The notes under the pieces are model-generated. The model was not told the DNA's origin. It worked only from the letters and a program-made list of their open reading frames with translations, and searched no databases. 64,000 bases of DNA from Monosporascus cannonballus (Eukaryota; Ascomycota; Sordariomycetes; Xylariales). The position numbers and the translations under genes were made by a program. The stretch's first letter is position 1. Each line of letters opens with the position of its first letter. Location of the stretch: positions 124,001 through 188,000 of the forward strand of contig QJNS01000091.1 in NCBI GenBank assembly GCA_004154925.1, given 5' to 3'. This document shows positions 32,951-45,625 of the stretch, one piece after another.

Positions 32951-33340
32951 TTGGCTAATTTAATTGAACTCGAAGGGTTTAACGCGATACCTTGCTTTTT
33001 TTATTTCGTTCGGCAGCTTAATTGCCAAATAATAGCCGGGGTTTTTCGTTATAAGGAATATGTTCGCCAAGGTCGCTCGTATAACGAGATAGGAATCCCT
33101 ATTTTTATAATTAATCGTTATATCGCAAAATCGAAAAAATTAAAAAAGGAAAAGTTAACGGCCGAAAAATCGTTATCCATAGCTTTTACACGTCTTTTTC
33201 GCATACGTCGTTAACGTCAACATTATCAATCATAAGGTGCGAAATTAGTAAATCGTGCTTTTTAGTCGCTGAACGAGTTTTAGAAGCCTATGTTACAAAA
33301 GATAAAATCTGTTATAGCCGTTTAGGTTACTAGGAATGTA
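32951..33340 (+). pseudogene. Antisense Cys-rich/coiled-coil ORF of element B
   Basis: The first 87 codons are open: MANLIELEGFNAIPC, FFYFVRQLNCQII, YKEYVRQGRSYNEIG, then KSKKLKKEKLTAEKSLS and a stop. In-frame homologous sequence continues to about 33,340 with several stops. The C/Y-x2-C/Y spacing followed by a Lys/Glu coiled coil matches the relic in element A, and the position between 3' LTR and integrase is the same. Sequence between the two is more diverged than in pol. Function unknown. Confidence 0.65.
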
Positions 33341-33344
33341 AATA

Positions 33345-36300
33345 TTATTAATTAAAACGTCGTAGGCTCCCTGGATGATATAAACTGGAATGCGATTATT
33401 TCTAATGGCTCCGTCGTTGCTAGTAAAAATTTTTTAATAGGCGTTGGGCGCCAATAAGGTTCTTGGCAGATTTCTAGGTATTCTCGGAGTCCGAGTGCTG
33501 TTTTTACTTAATTAGGTACTAGGTAAATCCGTTCTGTTTTCGCATATTAAGGACTTTCTTTACTTTGTATATTTATTCGTCTTTTTCTTTTATATTGTTT
33601 TATGCCGTATATATTTTGATTATATCTATTATTAACTTAAATAAAAAAATATGAAAAATTGAATAAAGTTTAATTTTTGGTAAAAATTCTAATTGGTAAT
33701 TATTTTCTAAGATTTTCTTAGTGATTTTATATGGACTAATATACTTAAAATCGAGTTTTTTGTTAAATTGCTTTATTTAAATATTTTTTATAACAAGGAA
33801 AACCATTTTCTTTTTTTCGAAAGTTAATCCTTTTAACTTTTTCTAATTATAATACTTACTTACTTAATTTCGTACGAATTCCAGTTTTATTTTTATTTTT
33901 TAATGTAATAGTCGTAACTATTTTGACGTAAAAATTGTTTTAACATTAATTAAATCGTTATCGCGTATTTTTCTTTAAATCTTTGAGATAAAACCAAAGT
34001 TTACGTTTATTAATATTATTTTGATATTTTTATAATAACTAATATTATAAGTTAATTATACGATTAATAATTTCTTAACTTAATTATTTTGTTCGTAATT
34101 TATGTAATATCGTAAATAAATTTTTAAGATTTAATTCGTTCGTTTTTTTATTTATCCGTTTAAGGTTTAAATATATTAAATAATTTATAATTTAAAATGA
34201 TTTATGTTACAAGGCCTTGCCAAAATTTTAATACAAATATTAATCCTTTATTTAAGATAATTTCCCTTAATAACCCATATATGTTAAAGATATTTCTGAA
34301 AAAATATATATTATTTATTTGGGGTCCGTATCTTTATAATATGGTAGAAAATAAGAAAATTTCGTAAATCGATTAACGATTACGAAAATATTATCGTAAT
34401 ATATTTTTATAGTTAGATTTTTTTAATATAAAAAATTTAATAATAATATCGAATATAATTAAATATTATAGTTATTTTATAACTAGTAACGATTGTAATT
34501 TTTCGTAGGGCTTATGTCGTCGAACTTTTGCTTTAATACAAATATTATATTGCCGTATAACTTTTTGTACTGTTATTTTTATTTTAAGAAAAAAATATAT
34601 ACGTTAAAGCCGTTTTAGAGTTTTATGGATTTTTAAATGTTCGTATAGCTAATATTCGTATATTTTTCGTACCAGATCTTTCTGACATTTTTCTGGAACT
34701 TGTATCTTATTCGTTTTTTGGGTTTTTAGGAAATTGTTATTATATTATTAAATTTTCTAGTACATATTAAAAGATATTGCCCGAATTGTTAAAATCCGTC
34801 GTAGGTGTAAATATTTTTTTATAGTGCTATCGAAAATTATATAATTAACTTTGATTAATTTTTCTTTAAGGTTTAGTTATTTGCTTAAAGTATTTGCTCT
34901 GTCGTTTTTTAAGCCTTTTTTATAAATAATAACGAAGTCGAAATTCGTTAATTTTTTTACGTATTTTAATTGTCGTCCTATAAGCTTTCTGGTCGTAATA
35001 AATCGGATAAAATTCTGATAATCCGTATAAACCTTAATCTAGTACAAATTTTCTTTTAGGAAATACCTAAATTTTCGAAATGTTATAATAATGGCCATAA
35101 ATTCCTTATCTTGAATGCCATAATTAAATTCGGCTTTTTTAACTTATACGAAAAGAATATAATAAGGTATAATTTATCTTAATTATTTTATTATTCGATT
35201 ATTACGTTTAATGCGTAATTCGAAATATCGGTTTTTAATTTAACGGGACGGTTTAAATCGTACATAATTAATATTAATTCGTTAATAATCGTATTTTTAA
35301 TATCCTGAAATGCTTTTTCTATATCTGGCGTTTATTTAATATTTTTTATAAGATTCGATAAGGATATAGCGATTTTGCTAAAATTTCGAATAAACTTTTT
35401 ATAATAATTAACAAATTCAAAAAATGCTTATATCTCCTTAACTGTTATTGGCGTCTGCTATTTTATAATTACAGTAATTTTCTTAAGATTTATGTTGATA
35501 TATTTTGGAATAATAATATGTTCCAGATATTTTATTTTTTGTTTATGGAACTAATTTTTTTCTGCATTAATAAATAATCTTACGTCCTATAAAACTTAAA
35601 AAACTTTATGAATATATTTTACGTTTATTTTTTCCGTTTTTGAAAAAATAAAAATGTCGTCGAGATAGCATCCGACGAAAATATCAAGGTATTTTCGTAA
35701 CATATAATTTACCATTTGTTAAAAGGTTGCTAATGCGTTCATAAATTTTATTAATATAATTAAATATTTAAATAATCCGTATTTCGTATTAATAATTATT
35801 TTTTATGTATATTTTTTTCTTAATCTTAATAAAATTATATTTATTTTTAAGATCAAATATTATAAATTATTTAGCTTTATAAAGTCGGTTTTTTATTTCC
35901 GTAATTAAAAATAATAATGTTCGATTTTGAATGATAATATCGTTTAAGTATCGATAATTAATTACAAATCGCAATTTTTTATTTTTTTTAAGTACGAGAA
36001 ATATCGGGTAACCTATTAATAATTTCGAAAATTAAATTTATCGTTTTTGTAGCCGATTTTCCAGGTATTCTTTGAGAATACGTAATTCGTTTCTGCTAAG
36101 ATTATAAATAGGGTAAAATTTCGTTAAAGACCTTTTTTTAAAAATTATCTTATAATCTTATTTATTATGTTTCGATAATTTCGTATCGAGTTCCTTTTTA
36201 AAAAGCCGCTTATATTTATAGTATTATGGTAATATATTAATTAGATTTTTTGACTTTTGGGGTTATTGTTATTTTAGATCGTTATTTAGTTATCTTAATT

Positions 36301-37600
36301 TCGCTTTAATAATAATAACGATACGTCGTATTTTTTTGATACTCGTTTTTTTTTATATTTTATCTTTTTGGGTGGTAAGGTTTCTGTCGTATTCTTATAC
36401 TTATATTCGTCGTTATTATCAATCGAATATTAACATCTTAATTTTTTTGTTTTTTGGTTACTGATGGGATATAAGGCGAACTTTATTTAACTAATCTCTT
36501 TATTAATTAAAATTCCGTATTAACGTATTTAGAGTAATCCTAAGATTATATCGTAATTTTTAAGTAAAACGATATCGAAATTAATTACTTAGTATCGTTT
36601 TTAGATAAAAATCTTAAGGTAATTAATTTTGTATATGATTTTTCTTTTATCGTAAGCGAATTTCTGATTTTCGACATTTATCGCTGTATAAAGTTTTAAC
36701 TTATTACTTATATCCGGTATAATATAATTCCCGTCCAGAGTTTCGTAATTCATTATTACGATATACCAGTATGTTCCGATTTGTATTTTTAAAGTGATAA
36801 AGTTATTAACGTTTTTTTATTATCGCGTTTAAAGCCTTTTTTAGGAATTCCCTTTAATTCCTTTAGATTTTGTTATTTTGCGGCTTTTTTATAAATAGTT
36901 TTTTTTAACTTTTGTTCGAATTTCTTAAACTTTACTTGTATTTTTTCGTTTAGCGCGTTAAACTGCTATATTTATTATTATTATCGGCATATTGTTTTTT
37001 CGAGTTATATTAGTTCTTTTTAATTTGGCTAAAAACTTTTTCCTTATCGAATAAATTATTTTTTTATGTTTACGATTATATCCCATTATATGTCGTCTTA
37101 ACTATCGATTTAAAATTTGTTTTTAAATTAATATATTTTTTCGTTAATAATTTATTTATAAAGATTTATAATAAATATTAATTTAAAATAAAGGTTTATA
37201 ATAACTTTTTAATAATGCTTTTTAACTATATACTAAATTAACTTTTTTTTATTTAATAGTTATATTATCTATAATAACAAAAAAGGTTTTTCTACGGGCG
37301 TTATTTTCTTTCGGGTTAATTTTCTGTTTCGGTTAACTGTTAAATATTTCTTAGGGCTATAGTTCGAAAATGTCGATATTATTATTTATCGTTATTGTTA
37401 TTTCCGGTACGGTTTAAAAAGTCGAATTCTTTATAATATATACGAATAATTCGTTCGTAAATATATTATTTTTATTTTTTGTAATCGGGATATTCTCGTC
37501 GTCGACAGTATATGGTATATATTTTGCCGTATCGATTAAATGTTCCGGAATAAACTTTTTCTGTCCAGTTCTAGTATTTGTGTAATTATTCCTATAGCGT
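33345..37600 (-). pseudogene. pol: pol relic of element B
   Basis: Homologous to the pol of A along its length. The YLDD region is readable at about 35653-35670 on the minus strand (CYLDDIFIF). An RNase H and integrase follow toward the left by alignment to A. Stops throughout. Confidence 0.82.
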
Positions 37601-38723
37601 TTCTTATTATATTTACAATGTTCGTTAGGCCAGCTTTCTGGCTTTTCGTATTTTTTGTTATATTTCTTATCGGGATAGTCCTTATTAGGCCTTTTGCTAT
37701 AGGCTTAATACGTACTTGGCCTAAATTATGCTAATAACTTTGTTATTATTTCCTTAATTATTTTTGGACTGTTTTTCCGGTATAGGTATTTAGTTATCTT
37801 GTTATAGCTTTTTGGGTTTTTTGTACTTATAGGCCTTGTGTTCCATTTTGCCATAATTAAAGCACTTAATCTGGTTCCAGTTTTATCTATGGGTAACGCC
37901 GAATTCCATAGGTCCTAGCGCCGTTCCGTAGGAAGTAAAAGGTGCGTTTCGTTTTTTCCCCTGGTTGGATTTGTTATACTCTGATTGTAAGGCATATTAT
38001 CTTTTTTTTTCGTTTTTCAAATTATCGATTATTAATTTTAATTACCTTTATAATATACTGGTTTAGATTAATTAATTGCTTAATTTAAATAATGTTATTT
38101 TTTATATTATTTTTTGACCTTTTAAAAATATATCGATAAAAATATCGGCCTTATTATTTTTTTATCCGACTTTAATTATAAAATTTTTAAAAATTAGGGT
38201 ATATTTAAATATAAGTCTTTTTTATCGAAATTATAAAAATTATTAGGCCGTAAATCATTTTTTATCCGGATTACCGAAATTATTACGTATTTTATTTTTG
38301 AAATTAATATAAAATAAAAAAATCTTATTAATAAAAATTTCCTTATCCGATTTTTTTATTTTTAAGAACTTTCTTATAATAAGCTTAAATTAATTAATTG
38401 TATTTCCCGTTAGGTATATTTTTATTATTAAAATCTTATCCGCTGAATTATTAAAATTTAAAACACGAAAGTAAACTTATACCTAAATTAAAAAGGTTTA
38501 AAAGTTACTTTTTTTATTATAGGGCTCCGGCTTTTTAGGTTTTATGCGGGCGAAAAAGGTTTAGGCAGGTGGTGTAGCCCTAATTTATCGGATTTCTTTT
38601 TTTAATTCCCGAATTCGAGCTTAAAACTGTTAAATAAGGGTTTTTTTAAATATTGGTCGATATTTTAACAGTATTAAATATTGCTTAAAATTTAACGGTA
38701 TTATTGAACAAAAATTTGTAACG
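37601..38723 (-). pseudogene. gag: gag relic of element B with CCHC zinc knuckle
   Basis: Minus-strand reading of 37823-37864 gives KCFNYGKMEHKAYKY. Allowing G-to-A changes, this is the retroviral-type zinc knuckle C-x2-C-x4-H-x4-C (Tyr for Cys twice, Glu for Gly). It lies toward the pol side as expected for nucleocapsid. The rest of gag is degraded. Confidence 0.75.
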
Positions 38724-39110
38724 TATAACAATTAAAAGGTTTAACTAATTATTAAACCTTAATCGTACGAATTTATATTAATAGAAGCATTATAGAAATT
38801 TAAGTAATAAATATAATAATATATTATGTTTCGTAATACCAAAAGTACTTTAGGTAATAATACTATATTATAAGCTAAAATTATTTAAATTATGAAAATA
38901 ATAAACGTATACATCTTTTTTCCGTTAGCTGGCTTACCATTAATAAGTTGGTAATCCGGCTTACTGGCTTACTATTAGTAAGTTGGTGATCCGGCTTACT
39001 GGCTCACTATCAGTAAGTTGGTGATCCATTACGTGACCTGCCCCACCGAGCACCTGTGGTTGGATCGCGAGGGACCGTTTCTGGAGACCGTGGCCCGTTA
39101 GGCCATGACA
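38724..39110 (-). repeat. 5' LTR of element B
   Basis: 387 bp, same length as its partner, ending GGCCATGACA at 39110. The left end is strongly mutated (TATAACAATTAAAAGG for TGTAACGGCTAGGGGG) while the right half is nearly intact, so mutation is uneven along the LTR. Confidence 0.9.
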
Positions 39111-39160
39111 TATCTCGATCAACGCTCTACTCCCTTAACGCGCTAGGGATTTCCTATACA

Positions 39161-39296
39161 AAAATCGATAAAATCGCTATATTTTTAATATTATCTTAAA
39201 ATTCAATAAAACTAGAAAAATTAACGGATTCCAAAATCTCTATTAAATTTAAGCGCTTTACTAAATGAAGTTATTTCGAAAATTCTAATAGTTATA
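39161..39296. other. Short AT-rich spacer
   Basis: Continuation of the sequence interrupted by element B. Nothing coding seen. Confidence 0.4.
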
Positions 39297-39646
39297 TTTA
39301 ACGGCTAGGGGTTTAACCAACTATTAAACCTTAGTCGTACGGGTTTATGTTGGCAGGAGTATCGTGGGACTTTGTAGCAATGAGGTAACTTAGTTACGTC
39401 TCTTAATACCAAAGGTGCAGAAGTCGTATTGCAAACGATTAGTACTGATAAGCGTTGCAAGCTGAAGCTATCTAAACTATGAAAATAATGAGCGTATATA
39501 TATCTTGATTCTTCCGATCCTGTCGAGCCTGGCTCTATGGGCTTTACGATCGATCCTGTCGAGCCATTACGTGACTCGACCTATATGGCTTAGTCATTTT
39601 CCTGTTGCGACCGTTTCCCGAGGCCGCAGCCTGTCAGGTCATAACA
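39297..39646 (-). mobile_element. Solo LTR of the A family, lightly mutated
   Basis: 350 bp with the same ends as the A-type LTRs (TTTAACGGCTAGG ... GTCATAACA) and the GATCCTGTCGAGCCTGG module. It is bounded by an exact 5-bp duplication TTATA (39292-39296 and 39647-39651). It keeps far more G and C than the LTRs of A. Shorter than A's LTR by about 47 bp. Confidence 0.88.
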
Positions 39647-39689
39647 TTATATAGCACTTGTTTTTCGATATTTTATTATATTTAATAAT

Positions 39690-39930
39690 ATATTTTAATA
39701 TATATTTGTAAGGAAACGAAAGAACACGAGACATACGACTAAATATCAAGAACTAGTCGTCGACTCGCCTATTGAAGATATTTTTAAAATCCTATATCCT
39801 GGCGAATATATATGTAATCTAGATAAAAAATCTGTTAATATATTTACTTTATAATGTAATTTATAATTATTTCGCCATTCTTTTGCTTATATATTTATTT
39901 TCTTATATTTTTATATTCTTTTTAAATAAG
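39690..39930 (+). repeat. Dispersed repeat K, copy 1
   Basis: Contains GTCGACTCGCCTATT, ATATATATGTAATCTAGA and TAAAAAATCTGTTAATAT in the same order as a direct copy at about 63,310-63,520, with RIP-type and other differences. It could be the end of an LTR element, but no termini or duplication were found. Confidence 0.6.
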
Positions 39931-41947
39931 ATAATAATTAACAGAAATAACTCAGTATGTTTTCGATTCTAATTTATAATTACCGATTTTATATAAAACG
40001 ACAAAAAAACCGAAATACTGTACGTTCGGAATACCTTCTGAACATTGCAAAAAACGATAATAAAAAAACGTTACACGACGAAATAGTCGTAGAGAATACG
40101 ACTAACTGTAACTATATATTTATTTTAAAATAAGGAAAATTCAATTATTAAATAAATATTTAATATACTTTTAACAATAAACATTTGCGTTTATATTATA
40201 AAATACGACAAAAATATATTTTAATAAAAAACGAAAAACTCTTACTAAATAAACGAAAAGTAATTAATAAAAACGTAACTACTTAATCGATTTTATTACG
40301 AACTAGTATAACTGACAAATCGAATAAAAATATTCAAAATTATTAAAATGCCTTAGATAATTACTTAATAAACGGTTTTCGATATAAAAACAAAATAATT
40401 AAATTATATTTATATGAAACATTAATATTAATACAAAATTTAAAGTATTAAATATAAAATATATTTATTAAGGTGTTTAATTTTAAAACTTTTATAATTA
40501 AAATAATAAACGTATCGTTATAATATGCCAAAAAATCGAAAAAGGTTATTTTAAGAGATTTATAATTCTTTATAAAAAATTATTTCGATTTCGAATATAT
40601 AAACTATATTTTTAAAATATTTTCGAAAAATTAAAATAAACCGACAAATTGCTAATAAGTTTTATTATAACTTAGAAAATTTATTTACCTAAAATCGAGA
40701 ACGTACGTTTTTATATAAAAATATACACTAAATTAATATATTATTTTTATTATAAATTAAACTTTTTATAACAATGAAAATATTGAAATATGAATATATT
40801 TAATACTTATTTTATATAATTACAGAAACTAATTATATATAAATTACTTAACGTTAAACTCAAAAAGCTAAATGAAAAAAATAAACGAATATTTTTATAT
40901 ATATTTTAAAATAAAAAGCTAATAAAAGTTAATTAACAATATTCGAATTAAATAAAAAAGAGATAAAACTATATAAAAACATTTTTATTACTAAATAAAT
41001 ATTAATTGTAACAAATCTATTCAGTTTAAAACAATTCTTAAATATCTTAAAACAATTACGTCTCCATTTTTTAAAATTATAAAAAAAGTATATAAATTTC
41101 GATTCTATAATAAAAATATAAAAGTAGTTTTTTTAAATGAAAAAAAGACCATATAAAAATTAATTTATAGCCTTATAAAACTTTATTATTTTCGATAATT
41201 TAAATACATTGAAAAATGTTGTGAAAATAAACATATACACTTAAATTAATTCAGCTAAATAATATCGTACAATCGGTGTAAAATTATTATAGACAAATTT
41301 AAATATCGTTATAAAACGATTAATATATAATTATCATATAAATAAACTTATATACAAAAATAAATATAAATACATGTAACAAATATTTCGTAAAAAATGA
41401 AAATTTTCGTTTTATTACTGTTAATATATTTACATTAATAAAAGTTAATAAATGCTTTACTAAGTATTATAAAGCTTTTAAAACCAAAATAAAAATAACG
41501 TATAATCGTTAAAAAACCAGGTAATTTCGTTAAATTTATGTTATAATTTACTGTAATTATTTCGTATTTAATTGTTTTATTATTGCGATTAAAAATAAAT
41601 AAATACAATATATTATTAAATATTATAAGATATACATGAATTTAATATTCATCGGCGGATCGGCTTACGTTCTTAATTTCGTTAAATTTAATAATAATTA
41701 TAATATACTTTAATTTAAAAAAGAGAATTACTCTAAAAATCGTATATTTATTTAAATTCTTAGAAACATTCCAGAATATATACTTTTTAAAAAAGCGAAA
41801 ATACTCTTTATTCTTTTAATAGTTAAATGTGTTATAAACGTAATATAAAGCGAATTATTATGTATAAGACCAATTTACTTAGTTTCGAAACTTTGATAAT
41901 AAAAATTCGAAAAATATATCTGCGAAAATATACGAATTAAACTAAGT
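39931..41947. other. AT-rich relic sequence
   Basis: No recognisable protein motif on either strand, no LTR or TIR ends found. Composition and CpG retention match the neighbouring RIP-mutated elements, so an old transposon too degraded to identify is likely. Confidence 0.45.
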
Positions 41948-41952
41948 CAAAA

Positions 41953-42348
41953 TGTGATAGCTAGATAGTTTAATCAACTATTAAACCTAAGTCGTACGAG
42001 TTTATGTTAGCAGAAATATTATAGAAATTTAAGTAATAAATACAGTAATGTATTACGTTTTATAATATTAAAGGTATTTTGGGTAACGAAATTATATTGT
42101 AAGCTGGTATTATTTAGCTTATAGAATTAATAAACGTATATATCTTCATTTTGACTTAAGGTACTTAAGCGGTTTAAATTCTTAAGCTTTTTAAGCTTTT
42201 TAAGTTCTTCGACTGACTTAAGGAGCTTAAGATGCTTAGCACCTTAGGACCTTTAAGCCAGTTACGTAATGTCTTAGTTTGAGTTGGATTTAGCTTTTTT
42301 TATAGCCCCGACCGTTTGCAATAAAATTAAGACCGTTAGCTTATAATA
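41953..42348 (-). repeat. 3' LTR of element C
   Basis: 396 bp, starts TGTGATAGCTAGATAG on the plus strand. The middle module is a third type, rich in CTTAAG and TTTAAGCTT (42170-42260), unlike those of A and B. Confidence 0.85.
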
Positions 42349-42424
42349 CGATTTCTCCTCTTTTAGAATTTTTGTTCTTAAAGATTAATTATCCGTTTGT
42401 TAATTCTAGTAAGTAACTTTTTTT

Positions 42425-42900
42425 TATATTATGTTAAATTATATTAAAAAATGTCGTTTTGGTAAACGTATTAACGTTTTAATTTTAACATATTTTTTTT
42501 ACGTTCGTTATAAAAGAAAAATGCGAAATATAAGATTACTTAGAGATCCTTAAAATATACGCGACATATTTATTATAGCAATCTTTGTAATATGTTAGGT
42601 TTTTCCGAAATTAAATATCAAAAATCTTTAGACGAAAAAAATCGTTTAAAACGAAAAAAAATAAGTTCGTAAAACGTTACGGATCGTTACTAATAAATTA
42701 AACTGTTTGCAAAAATAAAACCGATTATTTCGTTATCGTAATATTGAAATATTTCGTCGTAATATTAAAAATGCAAAAACGATAAAGAAATTTAAACGTT
42801 TCGAAAAAAATAGGAATAATTAAAAGCTACTATTACAACTATTACGTTAATATAGGCCGTACTTTCGGGCAGCTGATCTAAGATCGATATTATTAATTAA
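42425..42900 (+). pseudogene. Antisense ORF relic of element C
   Basis: Very degraded, but the plus-strand reading still gives a Lys/Glu/Arg coiled-coil-like stretch (EIKYQKSLDEKNRLKRKK and later KEI, FRKK) at the same place as in A and B, between integrase and the 3' LTR. The Cys-rich part is not clearly readable. Confidence 0.45.
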
Positions 42901-43704
42901 TTAACAGTTAACTGAGGTACGCTTATCATTACTAGCAAAAGTTTTTAGATATTTTCGAAATCTGGGTGCTTTTTTTTAATACAATTAAGTATTACGTAAA
43001 TCCGTTTTATTTTTTTATATCGAATTTTTTTATTTTATATATTTATTTATCTTTTACTTTTACCTCGTTTTATATTATATATACTTTTATAATATTTGTT
43101 GCTAACTTATATTAAAAAATATAAAAAATTAAATAAAGTTTGACTTTTGTTAGAAGTTCTAATTGGTAATTTTTTTTAAAATTTTCTTAGCGATTTTGTA
43201 TTGTCCGATATATTTGAAATAGAGCTTTTTGTTAGATTTTTAGTTTAAATATTTTTAGTAACGACGTAAATTATTTTTCTTTTTTTGAAAGTTGAATTTT
43301 TTTAATTGTTTTTTATTATAATACTTTCTTGTCTAATTTTATACGAATTTTAATTTCGTCTTTATTTGTTAATACAATTATTTAAGTTATTTTGATAAAA
43401 AAATTACTTTAACGTTAATTAATTTATTGTTTCGTTTTTTTTATAAATTTGTAATGTAAAACCAAAGTTAACATTTGTAAATATTATTTAAATACTTTTA
43501 TAATAACTAGTAATATAAGCTAACTATGCAGTAAATAACGTTTTAATTCAAATATTTTATTTATGGTTAATATAATATCATAAGTAGATTATTACACTTT
43601 AATTTATTTGCTTTATTTATTCATCTATTAGTAGTTTAAAAGTGCTAAATAATTTGTAATTTAGGCCGTTTTATATAATCAAATCTTACCAAAACTTAAA
43701 TATA

Positions 43705-43755
43705 AGGCAATTTCGTTATTAACGCCCTATTTTCTTAACGCGTTACCTATTATTA
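43705..43755 (+). repeat. Left TIR of transposon D
   Basis: About 48 bp, complementary to 45575-45625 with transition-type mismatches. Less GC-rich than the right TIR. Confidence 0.8.
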
Positions 43756-45574
43756 AAACTATCGCCGTAATAACTTTTTTATATAAATAATAATATGTTA
43801 ATAATTACTTAATTAATTAATTCTATATTAAGTAAAACGTATAATAATATAATCAACTTTTATCTCGTTATCTTTTTCGTCTTTAAAAAGCTTATTTTAT
43901 TATTAATTTTATAAAATAACGGTAAAACGTCTTTTCGTAAAGGTTTTCAACCTTATTTTTATCTTTCTGATCGAAATTATTTTTACGAAATCCTTATTTA
44001 ATTCGGGCTGCATTTTTTCCGTACTTCAGATTTCGCTTTTTTAACAGCTACAATTAATTAACTGTTACGAATTTCGGCGGCTATCAGCTTGGTAGTTTTA
44101 TCGTTAAAAGCCTTAACGAACCTATAGAATAAAAGGCGTATAGTAAAATTCTCGTACGTTAAATCAATTTTTATCGGTGATTTTTCGAGCTAGATTAATT
44201 CTTTAAATAGTTTTAAGCGTTTTAATACTTAAAATAACTACCTAAGCTAGGAAATTAAGGCGGTTAAAGGTACGAATCGATTTTCGAGCGGATATATTTT
44301 TTTTGCTTTTTCTATTTTAACGTACTTATTATTTAATATCTTTGCCTTATTAATAAAATGTAAATTTATTATTTCTTAATTATTTATGATATATTTCGAA
44401 ATTATTATAATTTTTTATATATGTAAAAACGCATAAAAGAAATCGATTTTATTAAAAATTTCGAAAGTTCGCTTATAATAACGTTATCGAAACTATTAAC
44501 CGAACCGTTATTTTGGGATACTGAATATACTCATATTAAAAAGTTAAAAAATATAAAAAACTAAAACAAATAAAAAACAATGTATATCTTATTTTAAAAG
44601 TACGTTTATATACATTTCTTAATAACACAGCATTTATAGCTGTTAATTATTAATAACTTTTATTTATCCGAATTTTCGGGTTTAATATAACGAATAAAAC
44701 TTTTGCAAAATTATTATAAGCCGATTTTAGTATTCGTTTAACTGTTTTTTAATATAACTAAATATTAACTTTTATATATTTTATCGTTTAAATTAAAAAA
44801 CCATTATTATTATATGTTAACGTCGTTAAAAATTACGAAAAGTAATAACGAACGCCGGTTAATATTAACATGAGCGATTATAATAATTTATCTTTTTTTA
44901 AACGTATTCTTTAAAAAATACATTTTTTAAAGATTTTTTTAAAAAAAAATTTACTTATGTTTTTTATTATTTCGATTTTGTTCGCGTTATATTATTTTTT
45001 TATTTAATAACTTAACCTTTTATAAAGTAAAATAATTAAATAAAACGTTAAGAAAAACTCAGAAAAAAATTATTTAAATACTTATAATCAATTACCGTAC
45101 TTTTAAAAGTATTAATTTTAGGATATCGACGTAGAAATAAAGTTATTTCATTTTTTTTTAAAACGTTTAAAATTATCGTTATTAATTAAGAAATGTTATA
45201 CGTATTAGCGAAATCGCTTATAAATTAACGCGTAATCTAATTAATTCTATACGATAACCTAATAGGTTAAAGGTTTTTCTTAGATTGATAATAACTTTTA
45301 ACGAATTTTATTAGCCATTTTTTCGTCGGCATATCTTAAATACGATATAATATATATCGTTTATTAACTTGGTAGCCCTTAAAGATTAAAAGCAAAAATC
45401 TTTTACGTTTTATTTTTTTTAATCGTTCGCGCTATACGGAATTAAGCCGAAAGCTATATATCGTTCGAAAATACAGATTTTAAGAAATAAGAAAATAATC
45501 TTTTCAATTTTTAAAAATAATATTGAAAAGTTTTTATAGAGAAAGAAATTAGTAAGTAAATTAACGCGCAACGC

Positions 45575-45625
45575 AATTATGGGGTAGCGCGTTAAGGAAA
45601 TGGAACGTTAGTAAAGAAGTCGCCT
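45575..45625 (-). repeat. Right TIR of transposon D
   Basis: Reverse-complement partner of 43705-43755. It retains more G and C (GGGGTAGCGCGTTAAGG), so it is closer to the original sequence. Confidence 0.8.

Larger units (their letters stand above)
32438..39110 (-). mobile_element. Ty3/Gypsy retrotransposon B, full length, RIP-degraded
   Basis: 6,673 bp with two 387-bp LTRs and an exact 5-bp target duplication TATCT (32433-32437 and 39111-39115). Internal sequence is homologous to element A throughout, with the same minus-strand pol orientation and a polypurine tract GGAAGAAGAAAATCG next to the left LTR. The LTRs differ from those of A in their middle part. Coding frames are broken by many stops. 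Confidence 0.93.
32427..39160 (+). mobile_element. TIR remnant related to transposon D, split by element B
   Basis: Joining across element B and removing one TATCT copy gives TA, AGGCGGTATCTCG, then ATCAACGCTCTAC and CCTTAACGCGCTA. This aligns with the TIR of transposon D (AGGC, TTTC, TAACG, CATTT, CCTTAACGCGCTA) over about 45 bp. The TA before AGGC (32425-32426) would be the target dinucleotide. No matching right end was found and the sequence inside differs from D, so this is a truncated or distinct member. Confidence 0.55.
43705..45625 (-). mobile_element. TIR transposon D (Tc1/mariner-pogo, Fot1-like size)
   Basis: 1,921 bp with ~48-bp terminal inverted repeats. Left end is AGGCAATTTCGTTATTAACG and then TTAACGCGTTAC; right end reads, as reverse complement, AGGCGACTTCTTTACTAACG and then TTAACGCGCTAC. 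It is flanked by TA (43703-43704, 45626-45627). Elements A and B give the uninterrupted site, with CA at that position, i.e. TA after C-to-T change. Size, TIR length and TA target fit Fot1-like pogo elements. A minus-strand frame around 43,930-44,370 is partly readable (TIRLLFYRFVKAFNDKT, LIAAEIRNS), possibly the C-terminal part of a transposase. The DDE motif was not recognised. Confidence 0.8.
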
